A stretch of 64,000 bases of DNA, taken from assembly GCA_000442015.1 (NCBI GenBank), contig KE561265.1, positions 124,001 through 188,000 on the forward strand, written 5' to 3'. This DNA comes from Rozella allomycis CSF55. Lineage: Eukaryota; Rozellomycota. Below, in pieces: positions 55,541 to 64,000 of this stretch (its first letter is position 1; every line of letters begins with the position of its first letter). The notes beneath the pieces are model-generated. The model did not search any database, had not been told where the DNA came from, and saw only the letters and a list, made by a program, of their open reading frames with translations. The position numbers were made by a program, and so were the translations under genes.

Positions 55541-56388
55541 ATGCGATTACCAATTCGGTTTCCTCAATTACACACTAATATATTGAAATCAAACATATTT
55601 GTATATAATTATAGTGCTACGTAATGTTCATCAAATAAAACAATCAAGTCCATATATCGTGGAGAGACGCAATGATACTTACACTCAAAGACGACTCAAA
55701 AAGCAATTCAGGGCCAGAAGTGCTTTTAAGCTTTCGGAAATGCATGAAATGAGTCCCTTAATTAATCCAGGAGATGCAGTTGTAAATTGTTTAGTGTTTT
55801 GAATGATGTAGTTGGATTTAGGATGTGCACCGGGATCATGGTGTCAAGTTGCCGAAGAATTGGTTGGACCTAAAGGAATTGTAGTCGGAGTAGATAGAGT
55901 TTGTAATTGGAATTGATTTTTTAAAAAAGACGTTCCTCCCTTAACATTAACAAGGTTCATTGTAGGAGATGCAACTCTACCCAGTATTCAAAAATCAATT
56001 AGGGAGCAATTAATTGAAAAGGAATACTTTGACGTTGTTCTGAGGTAATCATTAATGGTATTATTGACAGCGATATGTGTCCAAATCTGATAGGCATAAA
56101 GAGTGCAGATCATCAAGCCAGTCTAAATATTGTAAATGAGGCACTGAAAATAGCACATGGCATGTTGAAAGAAAATGGCACTCTCCTCGTGAAATTGTTT
56201 TTGTCTGGCCATGAGCGATGTAACAAGTCTCTTAACCTAAAATAGTCGTTAAAAGCAAATTGGAAGAAATTTTCAAAAAGGTTAAAATTGTTAAACCGCC
56301 GGCATCAAAAAAGGAGTCGGCTGAAATTTACATCCGTGCAGAAAAGTTCCATCCATTGAATAGAAAATACCCACTTTCGTTGATATAA
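55541..56388 (+). CDS. MRM2: Mitochondrial rRNA 2'-O-methyltransferase (FtsJ/RrmJ family)
   Basis: Methylates a uridine ribose in mitochondrial large-subunit rRNA. About 236 aa; five introns (26-30 nt). The first exon is a basic, Ser/Asn-rich presequence ([20 protein letters not shown]). RrmJ core: [15 protein letters not shown] (catalytic Lys), SAM loop [28 protein letters not shown], catalytic Asp in [10 protein letters not shown], Lys in [10 protein letters not shown], Glu in [14 protein letters not shown]. The catalytic K-D-K-E set is complete. The presequence favours MRM2 over the nuclear Spb1/Trm7 forms. Confidence 0.92.
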
Positions 56389-56424
56389 ACTTTTAAATGA
56401 TGTTTATAGTTATTTGAACATAAA

Positions 56425-57133
56425 TTAATTTTTCTTTTGAGCTTCCTGAATGGAGACTAGAATTTGACATCCTCTTTTCAACTGTATAACGTTAATAACT
56501 TGCTTCAACAACCACACAGGAAATACAACATAAAGAGCATTAGTTGTAAAACTTTTCATGAATTCAAATTGTTCTAATTTAATGATATACAAAAAGACAT
56601 AAAATAATTCTGCGAATGCGCATACAAGAAATAATGCTGTTCTATTAGTGTAATATAACTTGAGAATCGACCATCCCTTATCTTTAACATTCTTATGGCT
56701 GGATTCTCCCTGTCTTAGAGAACTACATTTACTTTGAAACAATTTGATACCTAAACATTTGAATGTAATGAGAGCTTAAGTCAAGGCCAAGTAAAAATTG
56801 GAATATCATACAAAAGTTTGGATATAATATACACAAGTAGCAAATCAATCCTGCAGTCGTAGATCTAGTTCAATTTGTAAAATACAATCACCTATCTGTA
56901 ACCATATCCAAAACAGCACCTAATTCAGAGCATTGATTGAAATATCTCGCCGCCAAACCATCAAATGCGTCCAAAATAGATGAGAGCAAGTATACTACAA
57001 TTGCATATCCGTGATAATTTATCTGCATGTAATAAAATGATAAAATTGACAAAACGATACGAACATATCCTGATTATAGACCTTTGTTGCTAGTACCTAT
57101 AACATTTGGAATATAAAAGTAGATTCGTGACAT
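56425..57133 (-). CDS. PIS1: CDP-diacylglycerol-inositol 3-phosphatidyltransferase (phosphatidylinositol synthase)
   Basis: ER enzyme that forms phosphatidylinositol from CDP-DAG and inositol. About 208 aa, three introns (27-28 nt). Starts MSRIYFYIPNVIGYVRIVLS. CDP-alcohol phosphotransferase motif DAFDGLAARYFNQCSELGAV followed by LDMVTDR has all conserved Asp/Gly/Arg residues (DG..AR........G...D...D). Further PI-synthase blocks: FLLGLDLSSHYIQMFSSLRQ, GESSHK. Five to six membrane helices. The start is 16 bp from the divergent Mak5 gene. Confidence 0.94.
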
Positions 57134-57149
57134 TCCAAATGTGGCTTGG
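57134..57149. promoter_or_regulatory. 16-bp divergent intergenic spacer (PIS1 / Mak5)
   Basis: Both ATGs are assigned by conserved N-termini, leaving only 16 bp for two 5' flanks. A shared bidirectional promoter overlapping coding DNA is inferred. Confidence 0.5.
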
Positions 57150-58926
57150 ATGTCAAAATTTGTTAAAGAAAAAGAGCTACAATGGAAGAAGGTAGAGTTG
57201 GACGAGATTGATCATATGAATATGGATCTTGATGGATTTTACATGCTCGAAGAGATAGATGGAGTAGATGTTGTAAAGCTAGATCAGGCTGGTGGCCTCA
57301 AGACTATAGGCTTTGAAATGGTAAATTTTATCACTATATAAACAAAAGAAAAATATTAAAGCGAAAAAGAAAAAGTCTAAAGCTGCGTGGAGTGTTACTG
57401 AGACTACTGAAATAGAAGCTCCATTACATGTAGAAAGCGAAGACCAAGAAGAAAATGAAATAATTAAAGAGAAAGACGCAGATGAGTTGGAAGAAAATAA
57501 GATTATCGAATCAAATGATGAGATTGACATTACCAATTCATCATGGCAAGGATATGATTTGAATGAAAAGCTAACTAAACAACTTATCAAAGGTGGATAT
57601 ATTGAACCAACCATGATTCAACAAACAGTTCTTTCTTATTTATCAAACAATCCATACGCAAATATTCTCGTAGGATCCGAAACTGTAATAAGAATATAAA
57701 TTATTCATTAAATAGGGTTCAGGTAAAACTCTTGCATTTGTCCTCCCGCTTATAAATCTGCTTTCCACAAATCAAACTGGGCTGATAATTGCACCTACAA
57801 GAGAGTTGGCTACACAAATTAGCCAAGTTGTTTCAATATTCACCAAAGTAAATACTTATTTTGATTATAAAAAAGGCTACGTTACTCATTGGTGGAATAT
57901 CATTGGAAAAACAGCGTAGACTATTAAGTCACCTTGATGAAACAAAAGTTGTGATTGCCACCCCTGGCCGTTTTTGGGATTTACTTTGTGAATCTGAAGA
58001 ATTAAAAGAATTTTTAATAAAAGTTCAAATTCTAGTTGTCGATGAAGCTGATCGTTTGTTTTACAAGACCAAAAAGATTAACGAAGAGTTTGAAAAGATT
58101 TTAAAATATTTATTAGAAGTTGTTTTAAATAAAAATAAAAAGCTTCGATTTTGGCTATTTTCTGCCACCATTCAGTTGGCAGATTTCGATTCAGATTCTT
58201 GTTTTGGAAAATTCGTTCAAGATGGAAAACTGAAATTTAAACAAATTGGATCAAAGGCCGCAACAATTAAAGACAGACTGAGTGTCTTTAAAGTAGAATG
58301 TCTAGAAGAAAGAAAAGGTTGCTTTCTATACAAATATTTACATGAAAAGACTGGAAGAATAATTGTATTTTTCAACAGCATCAAATTGATTGAAAAATAC
58401 ATTTTAGTATTAAAGAAATTATTTAAAAGCAGAAAGATTTATTCTCTTCATGCAAAACAAAAGCAAAAAGACAGATTGTCAGCGCTTGAAAAGTAAAACA
58501 TCTTTAAACTAGGAATAGATTTGAAAAGAACGAAGATGCAATCTTAATTTGTTCTGATGTTGCTGCAAGAGGTTTGGATATTGCAAACGTGGATGTTGTG
58601 GTTCATTTCCACGTCCCAAGAAATATTGACGTAAATTAAATTCTTAATGTTTTTTTCAGGTTTATTTGCATAGAACTGGTAGAACTGCTCGCTTAGATAA
58701 AGTCGGAGAGTCGATTGTTTTTGTGTCGCCTAAAGAACACAGCGCGTTTGATAAATTGGCTAAAATGTTTGAAATTCAAGTTGGTCTCAAAGTGCAAAAG
58801 CATTCCATTGAAATGAATAACATCAAAAAGTTTCAAAAAGAATTTAATTTAGCCTTTGACTCGGTAAAAGAAACCGAAAGTAAGAAATATTCTAAATCGA
58901 GCATTTCCGAAATGGAATTGGAATGA
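57150..58926 (+). CDS. MAK5: DEAD-box RNA helicase Mak5/DDX24
   Basis: Nucleolar helicase of 60S ribosome assembly. About 544 aa, five introns (26-31 nt). N-terminal signature [28 protein letters not shown], then Lys-rich acidic linker. Helicase: Q-motif region [16 protein letters not shown], Walker A GSETGSGKT, PTRELA, TPGR, Walker [38 protein letters not shown]. The long insert between motifs ([20 protein letters not shown]) and the EEIDGVDV N-terminus distinguish DDX24/Mak5 from other DEAD-box proteins. Confidence 0.92.
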
Positions 58927-59003
58927 AAATGATCCTCAATTTAATTCATAAACTCAGAATAAATTAGTTTAATTACAGTATTTTAATTGGAAAATTTTGT
59001 TAA

Positions 59004-59350
59004 ATGTCCAGAGAAAGAAATAGCACCGATTTTGAACTTCACAATGATTTCCACCCTTCCCAATTTATCCAAAGTCCTCGCCCTATTCCTAAAAAAGCCA
59101 TAGCATATGCCTCAATATTATTCCTACTCGGTTCCTTTTTTCTAGCATTCGGAATACTTTTGTTAACTAATATCATACCCGAAACAGTATAAATTGACTA
59201 AATTATTAATAGAATGTGAATGATAGATCTATTCCAATGATCATTCTAGGTAGCCTAATGTTCATTCCTGGTTTTTATCACGTCAGGATAGCCTACTACG
59301 CATACATGAAAGTACCAGGATACGATTATTCACAAATTCCAGAGTTTTAA
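59004..59350 (+). CDS. TMEM230: TMEM230-family membrane protein, 106 aa
   Basis: Small two-helix protein of secretory and recycling vesicles. One 26-nt intron. Cytosolic N-terminus (FHPSQFIQSPRPIPKKAIAY), helix 1 ASILFLLGSFFLAFGILLLT, loop NVNDRSIPMIILGSLMFIPG starting helix 2, and the hallmark ending FYHVRIAYYAYMKVPGYDYS then QIPEF, which matches animal and plant TMEM230 closely. Full length. Confidence 0.93.
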
Positions 59351-59379
59351 ATAAATAAAAAGGTTACAATTTATATGCT

Positions 59380-61052
59380 TTATTGACTCTTTTCAGAAAT
59401 ATCGGCAGTTAGAGCAGATTGACTATCAGCAGTTGCATCAACAGGGCTTTCAAGATTTTCATCCGTTTTCTTAATTTCTTCAAGTTCAATTTTTTGAAGA
59501 GCTTTAGCTTTAGCTTTTTTGTCAATGTACTGGCTCTTGAATATTAAAAGTATAAAAGCAATCATGGCCAAAATCCATGATATCTTAAATAATCCCTGAT
59601 GACGGTTAAAGAAGCCTGTAATAGACGCAAGTTCTTTAGCTCTGCGAGTTTTAAATGACAAATCGTCTTTAGTCTCTCCAGGCAACAATGGGACGTCGGT
59701 TTTAAGTAACCAAAACCCTAAAAGACCGGCCAAAGAGGGTGCTAATCCAACATAAATTCCAGAAAATAATCCTTGGGCGGTGGCTTGAAGTTCTATTGGC
59801 GCTTCTTTTACAGCAACCATAACTCCACTGGCTGTCATACAGCCGAAACTGATACCTTTAAATGCTTCTGCCAAACATGCAATATACACATATGTTTGAA
59901 TGCCTTTTATAAATGTAACAAAATTGACTTACCTGTTCCTACAGGAAGAGCAACGTGAATTCCCATACGAATAATCATTGAGACTTGAGCAGCTACCATA
60001 AGCTTAAATACTCCAAATCGCGCGACCAGGTAACGAGAAACAAAGAAGAAAATAAGCTCAATAGCTTGACCACAGTTAGAAGCTAAACTAACAAAAGTCT
60101 TGTCACCACTGAGGCCATCCAAATCATCTTCAATATAATTGGCCATAAAATGAGAACCAATAGCTCTGGAAACACCATTAAATAACACAATAAGAAGAAA
60201 AAATCCGAATTTTGGATTGCTCAAAAGTTTTCCAATAGATTCAAAATTCGATGGCCTTTTCTCATTCTTCTTTTCTAACTTAGCAGATTTCGCGATTTCC
60301 GGATCTTTTTTCTCGCCAATTGAATAGATGCTAACTCCATTCTTCGGCCTGTCAGAAGGAATAAGAAAAAATCCAATGACAGTGAACAATGTAAAGGAAA
60401 TACCTACAGCTGGAAAGATGGAATCATATGAATATTTGTCGATTAAGTAACCCATAAATTGAACGATGACAGTATTTCCAAGAGTTCCCCAAAGTCTTTG
60501 ACGTCCGTAAAGTTCTTTTGCATTCCCTTCACACTTTGATGAGTTAAGCATAGCGACTATAATACGATCCATCAATGGATAAACAGCACCATTGAAACAA
60601 TTAATGACTGAGCCAACTGCAATGACTGCGGCGATTGTTTGGGGCAAAGTCTCTTCGGTGGCCCTAGAAATACATTTAAAAAGAAAGAAGGCAGCACCCT
60701 GGCAAAGGGTCGTAATTAGCAAAGTTGTTTTGGGACATCTGAATCGGTCTGCAATGTACGTCCACAACGGGGCTGACGCAAACGCCACAAATGACAGTAC
60801 TGCAGCGATGATACCGTATTGTTGAGCTGGGATACCGAACACATCTCTAAAAAATCTTGTACGAAAAGTCTATTTAAGAATATAAAGTATTATTACATAG
60901 CAAGTATTAACTGCGACAAGTAAAACAAAGAATAGAATCTTGGGATAGATTAACAAGTCTACTTCCCAAAACTCTCTTGAGAAGATACGGCTTTTTCCGT
61001 TAATCTTTTTGGATTCTTTTGACTTTTCAACAGCTTCCGAGTTTTGATTCAT
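59380..61052 (-). CDS. Major facilitator transporter (MFSD6/LacY-like)
   Basis: About 538 aa, two introns (27 and 29 nt). Around twelve membrane helices in two halves: LIYPKILFFVLLVAVNTCY, FGIPAQQYGIIAAVLSFVAF, APLWTYIADRFRCPK (the A-like MFS loop), NTVIVQFMGYLIDKYSYDSI; second half FGFFLLIVLFNGVSRAIGSH, SRYLVARFGVFKLMV and LQATAQGLFSGIYVGLAPSL. The W-Y-I-A-D-R-F-x-x-P-K loop and QA..QGL..G motif are those of the MFS_1-like/MFSD6 group. Basic and acidic soluble tails. Substrate unknown. Confidence 0.8.
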
Positions 61053-61344
61053 GGCTGTTTTAGTGGCGCAGTGTTCACTTGGCGGATTTTTTATTTTTGT
61101 GGCTGAGTGAAGGTGAAGGGTTTAAAATAGGAAACAATTGCTTATTTCTTAAATCAACGCCACTCATCATAATTTAAAATTAAAACCCTTATAAGCGACA
61201 GCGTGTTAATTAATTTATAACATCAGTTTTCAAGGGGTTAACTATGCTGCATGGATGACAATCATTGAATTACCTCACTTTGTATATTTATAGCATAATT
61301 CTAAATATAGCATTTATTTTAAATGAATGATTCTATAGTTTAAT

Positions 61345-62345
61345 TTAAACCTTGCTTTCCCCTTTGATATCAAAGGTCTGTTCCGGCGTTAAATAAAATA
61401 AAGCAAGGCCAGCCAAAACCAAGGAAAAGGATCCAAAATACCAATACTCCAGCTAATTTAAAAATAAATTTGAAGATACTTTTTGGTTAAACAAGATCAT
61501 GTAGCCTATGAGGGTGTAAATGTATGTTGTCAACAAAGACAAGTTTAAAGCGGTCGCTGATGTATGTAGTATTACAAAAGGAACTAAAGAGTAAAAAACG
61601 AATATAGCTAAAGCATAAAAAGCAAGAAAAGTAGCATTTGAAGAATCCATTTGCGTTATTTTATGATACTCCAAAGCAAAACTACTCGACGTGAAATGAA
61701 AAACTTACCTCTGCGAGATTCCAAAAATTAATCCAAAAGCGCTAAGGAGCCCCAAATATTCGTACGAGCCCACATAATTTAAAAGGTACTCTTGAACTGT
61801 GTTGGCTAAGGCATACAAAAAGGCACCGCCAACAGCTAAAAGCATACCTTTCATATAAGAGGAACCTATTATATTAATAGATAATTTTTACTTTGTAAGT
61901 CATTTGCTGGTTGATTGGTTTGAACTATGAGGAAAATCAAACCTAACAAACAAAAGATTACGCCTATAAAATGTTGTTTTCGATATTTAGTCTTGAAAAA
62001 TATAACACTCATTATCATTGCAAATGGCACAGTCATGCTGTTGGCTAGAACGATGCTAGTCACGCTGGCATATTCAAATGATGTTACAATAAGAAAGTTT
62101 GCTTCCAAATCAATAATCGCATTCAGAATTATTAATGCCAATATTTTTCCCGTGACAACTTTTTTAATGTTTCTATAATTGAATGGAAAATACGCTAAGA
62201 AGATTAGAAAATAGCAAATTGTTGCTTGAAAGGCGGGTTTTACGAGTCCTGCATCAAAGTATTCATTCAATAGATTTGTAGTAGTCAAGCAAAGAGATAA
62301 AAGTTGGCCTAGCGCAAAAATCAACAGTCGAAGTGAACCAAACAT
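61345..62345 (-). CDS. SLC35F-type drug/metabolite (EamA) transporter
   Basis: About 306 aa in four exons (introns 26, 27, 27 nt). Ten hydrophobic helices: LRLLIFALGQLLSLCLTTTN, PAFQATICYFLIFLAYFPF, ILALIILNAIIDLEANFLIV, TSFEYASVTSIVLANSMTVP, FIGVIFCLLGLIFLIV, MKGMLLAVGGAFLYALANTV, and SLVLAGLALFYLTPEQ at the end. The ANF.IVTSFEYASVTS block matches SLC35F1/F2/F6. Substrate unknown. Last exon recovered only by splicing. Confidence 0.85.
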
Positions 62346-62471
62346 TTGCGTGGCTTGGACGGAAAAAATATGGCTAGTGATTCTCTGAGATTTTTAAAGG
62401 AAAATGTTGTTTTAGAAGCGGAAAGGGTGCACTCGGTAATAATATAGTGCAATATTGAAAAGACTTTTTCT

Positions 62472-63529
62472 ATGGACGAACCAGGAGTCTTTCACAAAAG
62501 AGATGATATTTGCGATCTTCAAACTCTAAAAGAAGTAATAGAAATATGAACTCTGAATTAAGAAAGCTCAAATTAAAATAATATCCGAAGAAGAAAATCG
62601 TTTAGAGTTTGATCTCATCGGCGTTGATGCTTCATTTGCCAATGCTTTACGAAGAATAATAATAGACGAAGTAAAGAAAAATCGTTAGCTTAAAAAGATC
62701 CCCACAATGGCCATTGAGAAAGTTTTCTTTGCGGATAACACTGGCTTAATGCACGAAGAGATGTTGGCTCATAGATTGGGCTTGGTTCCTATCAAGGCGG
62801 ACCCCTCGTTGTTTTCTGAAAGAGGACGTAATTATATATTTTTGATATGTTTTAGCTAATGAAGATGCAACTGATTATAATACCTTGGTATTCACCTTGA
62901 ATGTTAAGTGCGAAAGGGATCCTAATGATACGTCAAAATTAATAAATGAACATGGTAAGATAAAAAATATAAAAGTGAAAGTTTTGTCTGGACATTTGGT
63001 TTGGTCACCTCAAGGTGGACAAGAAGAGAGATTCAAAGACTGTGCACCTGAACCTGCAATAAAAGATATTGTCATAACCAAATTGGCCGAAAATCAAGAA
63101 ATAGAATTACAAGCCTTTTGTGAAAAAGGCATAGGTCAAATTCATGCAAAATGGTCACCCGTTTGCACTGCAAGTTACCGTCTTATGCCCAATATAATCA
63201 TGAAGGAAGATGTTTTAGGAGAAGAAGCAGTCAAATTTTCCAATTGCTTCTCACCTGGTGTTATAGAAGTAGTAGTTGTAAACGGTGTGAAAAAAGCTGT
63301 GGTTGCGAATCCTAGAAATGACTCAATGAGTAGAGAATGTCTTCGTCATAAAGAATTTGAAGACAAAGTAGTTCTTGCGAGAAAGAGAGATCATTTCATA
63401 TGTAAAATTTTATTCCACTTATGATTAGTCTTGGTTGAAAGCGATGGACGATTGTCCGCTAGACGAATTGTTGAAGATGCATTTAAAGTCTTGACTGCAA
63501 AATGTGAAAACGTGAAAAAATATCTTTAA
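62472..63529 (+). CDS. RPC40: RNA polymerase I/III shared subunit AC40 (RPAC1)
   Basis: Alpha-like assembly subunit of Pol I and Pol III, partner of AC19. About 315 aa; four introns (27-28 nt). The alpha motif is complete after splicing: VDASFANALRRIIIDEIPTM followed by AIEKVFFADNTG, then HRLGLVPIKADP, LVFTLNVKCERD, VLSGHLVWSPQGGQEER, GQIHAKWSPVCTASYRLMPN, and a C-terminal helix in FLVESDGRLSARRIVEDAFK. RPC34 lies elsewhere in the window (38345-39315), but not adjacent. Confidence 0.94.
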
Positions 63530-63552
63530 ATAAAATATATTATTATATTTAT

Positions 63553-63717
63553 TTATACTCTGCCAAAGTTTTGAGGGATAGAACTCGGTATTAACAATGA
63601 CATTGCAGGAATGACCCTTTGAACTTCCGTCTTCCGATAAAATGAGAAAAAGTGACATTCATTCCATAGAATCATCTCTAATTGAATATTTTTTAAGAAT
63701 TCTTGTGTAGAAACTAT
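63553..63717 (-). CDS. Possible 3' exon of an unknown minus-strand gene
   Basis: Open for 54 codons with protein-like composition, reading STQEFLKNIQLEMILWNECH then FFSFYRKTEVQRVIPAMSLL, ending SSIPQNFGRV and a stop (63553-63555). An AG acceptor (aataaatag) sits at its 5' side, and a possible upstream piece MNYLCDFLLLGGSGYNK is nearby, but the intron would be only 23 nt. Family unknown. The remaining tail to 64000 shows nothing else. Confidence 0.3.
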   Translation of the reverse strand: MVSTQEFLKNIQLEMILWNECHFFSFYRKTEVQRVIPAMSLLIPSSIPQNFGRV

Positions 63718-64000
63718 TTATTGTAGCCAGAACCACCAAGTAATAGAAAGTCGCATAAGTAGTTCATAAGTCACCCCAGTGCAATTATGGTTCAACAAAA
63801 AATCTCACAATCAAGGAAGAAATAGTAATTTCAATAAAACTAAATATTGAAGATTAAAGATTAAATCTAATCTTAATACCACTTTTCTGGATATGGCAAT
63901 TACTATAACTACCCAAGTGGCTTGTCCATGTCAAACATGAAAATAGCATTAATACATTAATAGTAACTACTAAAAATAAACAAGATCAAAGATCTCGTAA
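63718..64000. other. Right-edge AT-rich region, nothing recognised
   Basis: No convincing coding exon, RNA gene or element. Short internal echo of agattaaag/agattaaat near 63850. If the exon at 63553-63717 is real, its upstream exons would lie here or beyond the window. Confidence 0.4.

Overview
This window is nuclear DNA from a small-genome eukaryote, most likely an early-diverging zoosporic fungus of the Rozella/Cryptomycota kind. The fungal side is supported by NTE1 (patatin plus cyclic-nucleotide domains), an SPX-VTC-DUF202 polyphosphate polymerase, a Vps3844 (DUF3844) protein, a Mak5/DDX24 helicase and an Igo/endosulfine protein. The flagellated side is supported by IFT70, CFAP263/CCDC113 and katanin p80. 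The genus is inference. The DNA is AT-rich and about 45 protein genes sit in 64 kb. I found no tRNA, rRNA, CRISPR array or intact mobile element.

The dominant feature is gene architecture. Most genes are cut by introns of only 25-31 nt (GTA...AG); I placed about 138 by hand. Because of them the plain ORFs look broken, and several genes (Josephin DUB, ChaC, PGAM, CDIPT, MRM2, clathrin light chain, CtIP-like) appear only after these micro-introns are removed. At least two introns appear to end in TG instead of AG. Divergent genes often share only 16-30 bp between start codons.

Layout. 1-3.2 kb: myosin II heavy chain (cut by the window edge). 3.2-10.5 kb: contig-join repeats, two signal-peptide proteins, katanin p80, an unknown nuclear-looking protein, ChaC, Josephin DUB. 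10.6-17.6 kb: TOE1, ALKBH1, CFAP263, Vps3844, an alpha-solenoid protein, a small membrane protein. 17.7-26.4 kb: mitochondrial MetRS, a mosaic CUB/EGF/LRR/IPT receptor, NTE1. 26.4-36.1 kb: PTH2, dUTPase, RUVBL2, DNA2, SMG1. 36.2-44 kb: TypA/BipA GTPase, RPC34, COX10, a small coiled coil, endosulfine, clathrin light chain, V-ATPase proteolipid, PEX11. 44.1-44.6 kb: a dead LINE scrap inside an inverted repeat. 44.7-53.7 kb: CtIP-like protein, plastin-like protein, IFT70, ABITRAM-like protein, VTC4, coronin. 53.9-63.5 kb: archaeal-type PGAM, MRM2, phosphatidylinositol synthase, Mak5, TMEM230, MFS and SLC35F transporters, RPAC1.

Most genes are housekeeping: cytoskeleton and cilium, lipid and polyphosphate metabolism, mitochondrial translation and haem A, genome maintenance, Pol I/III transcription. 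They do not form operons. The main points of novelty are the intron system, the strongly shortened SMG1 (an NMD kinase, relevant to error-prone splicing), the mosaic receptor and two secreted orphan proteins.
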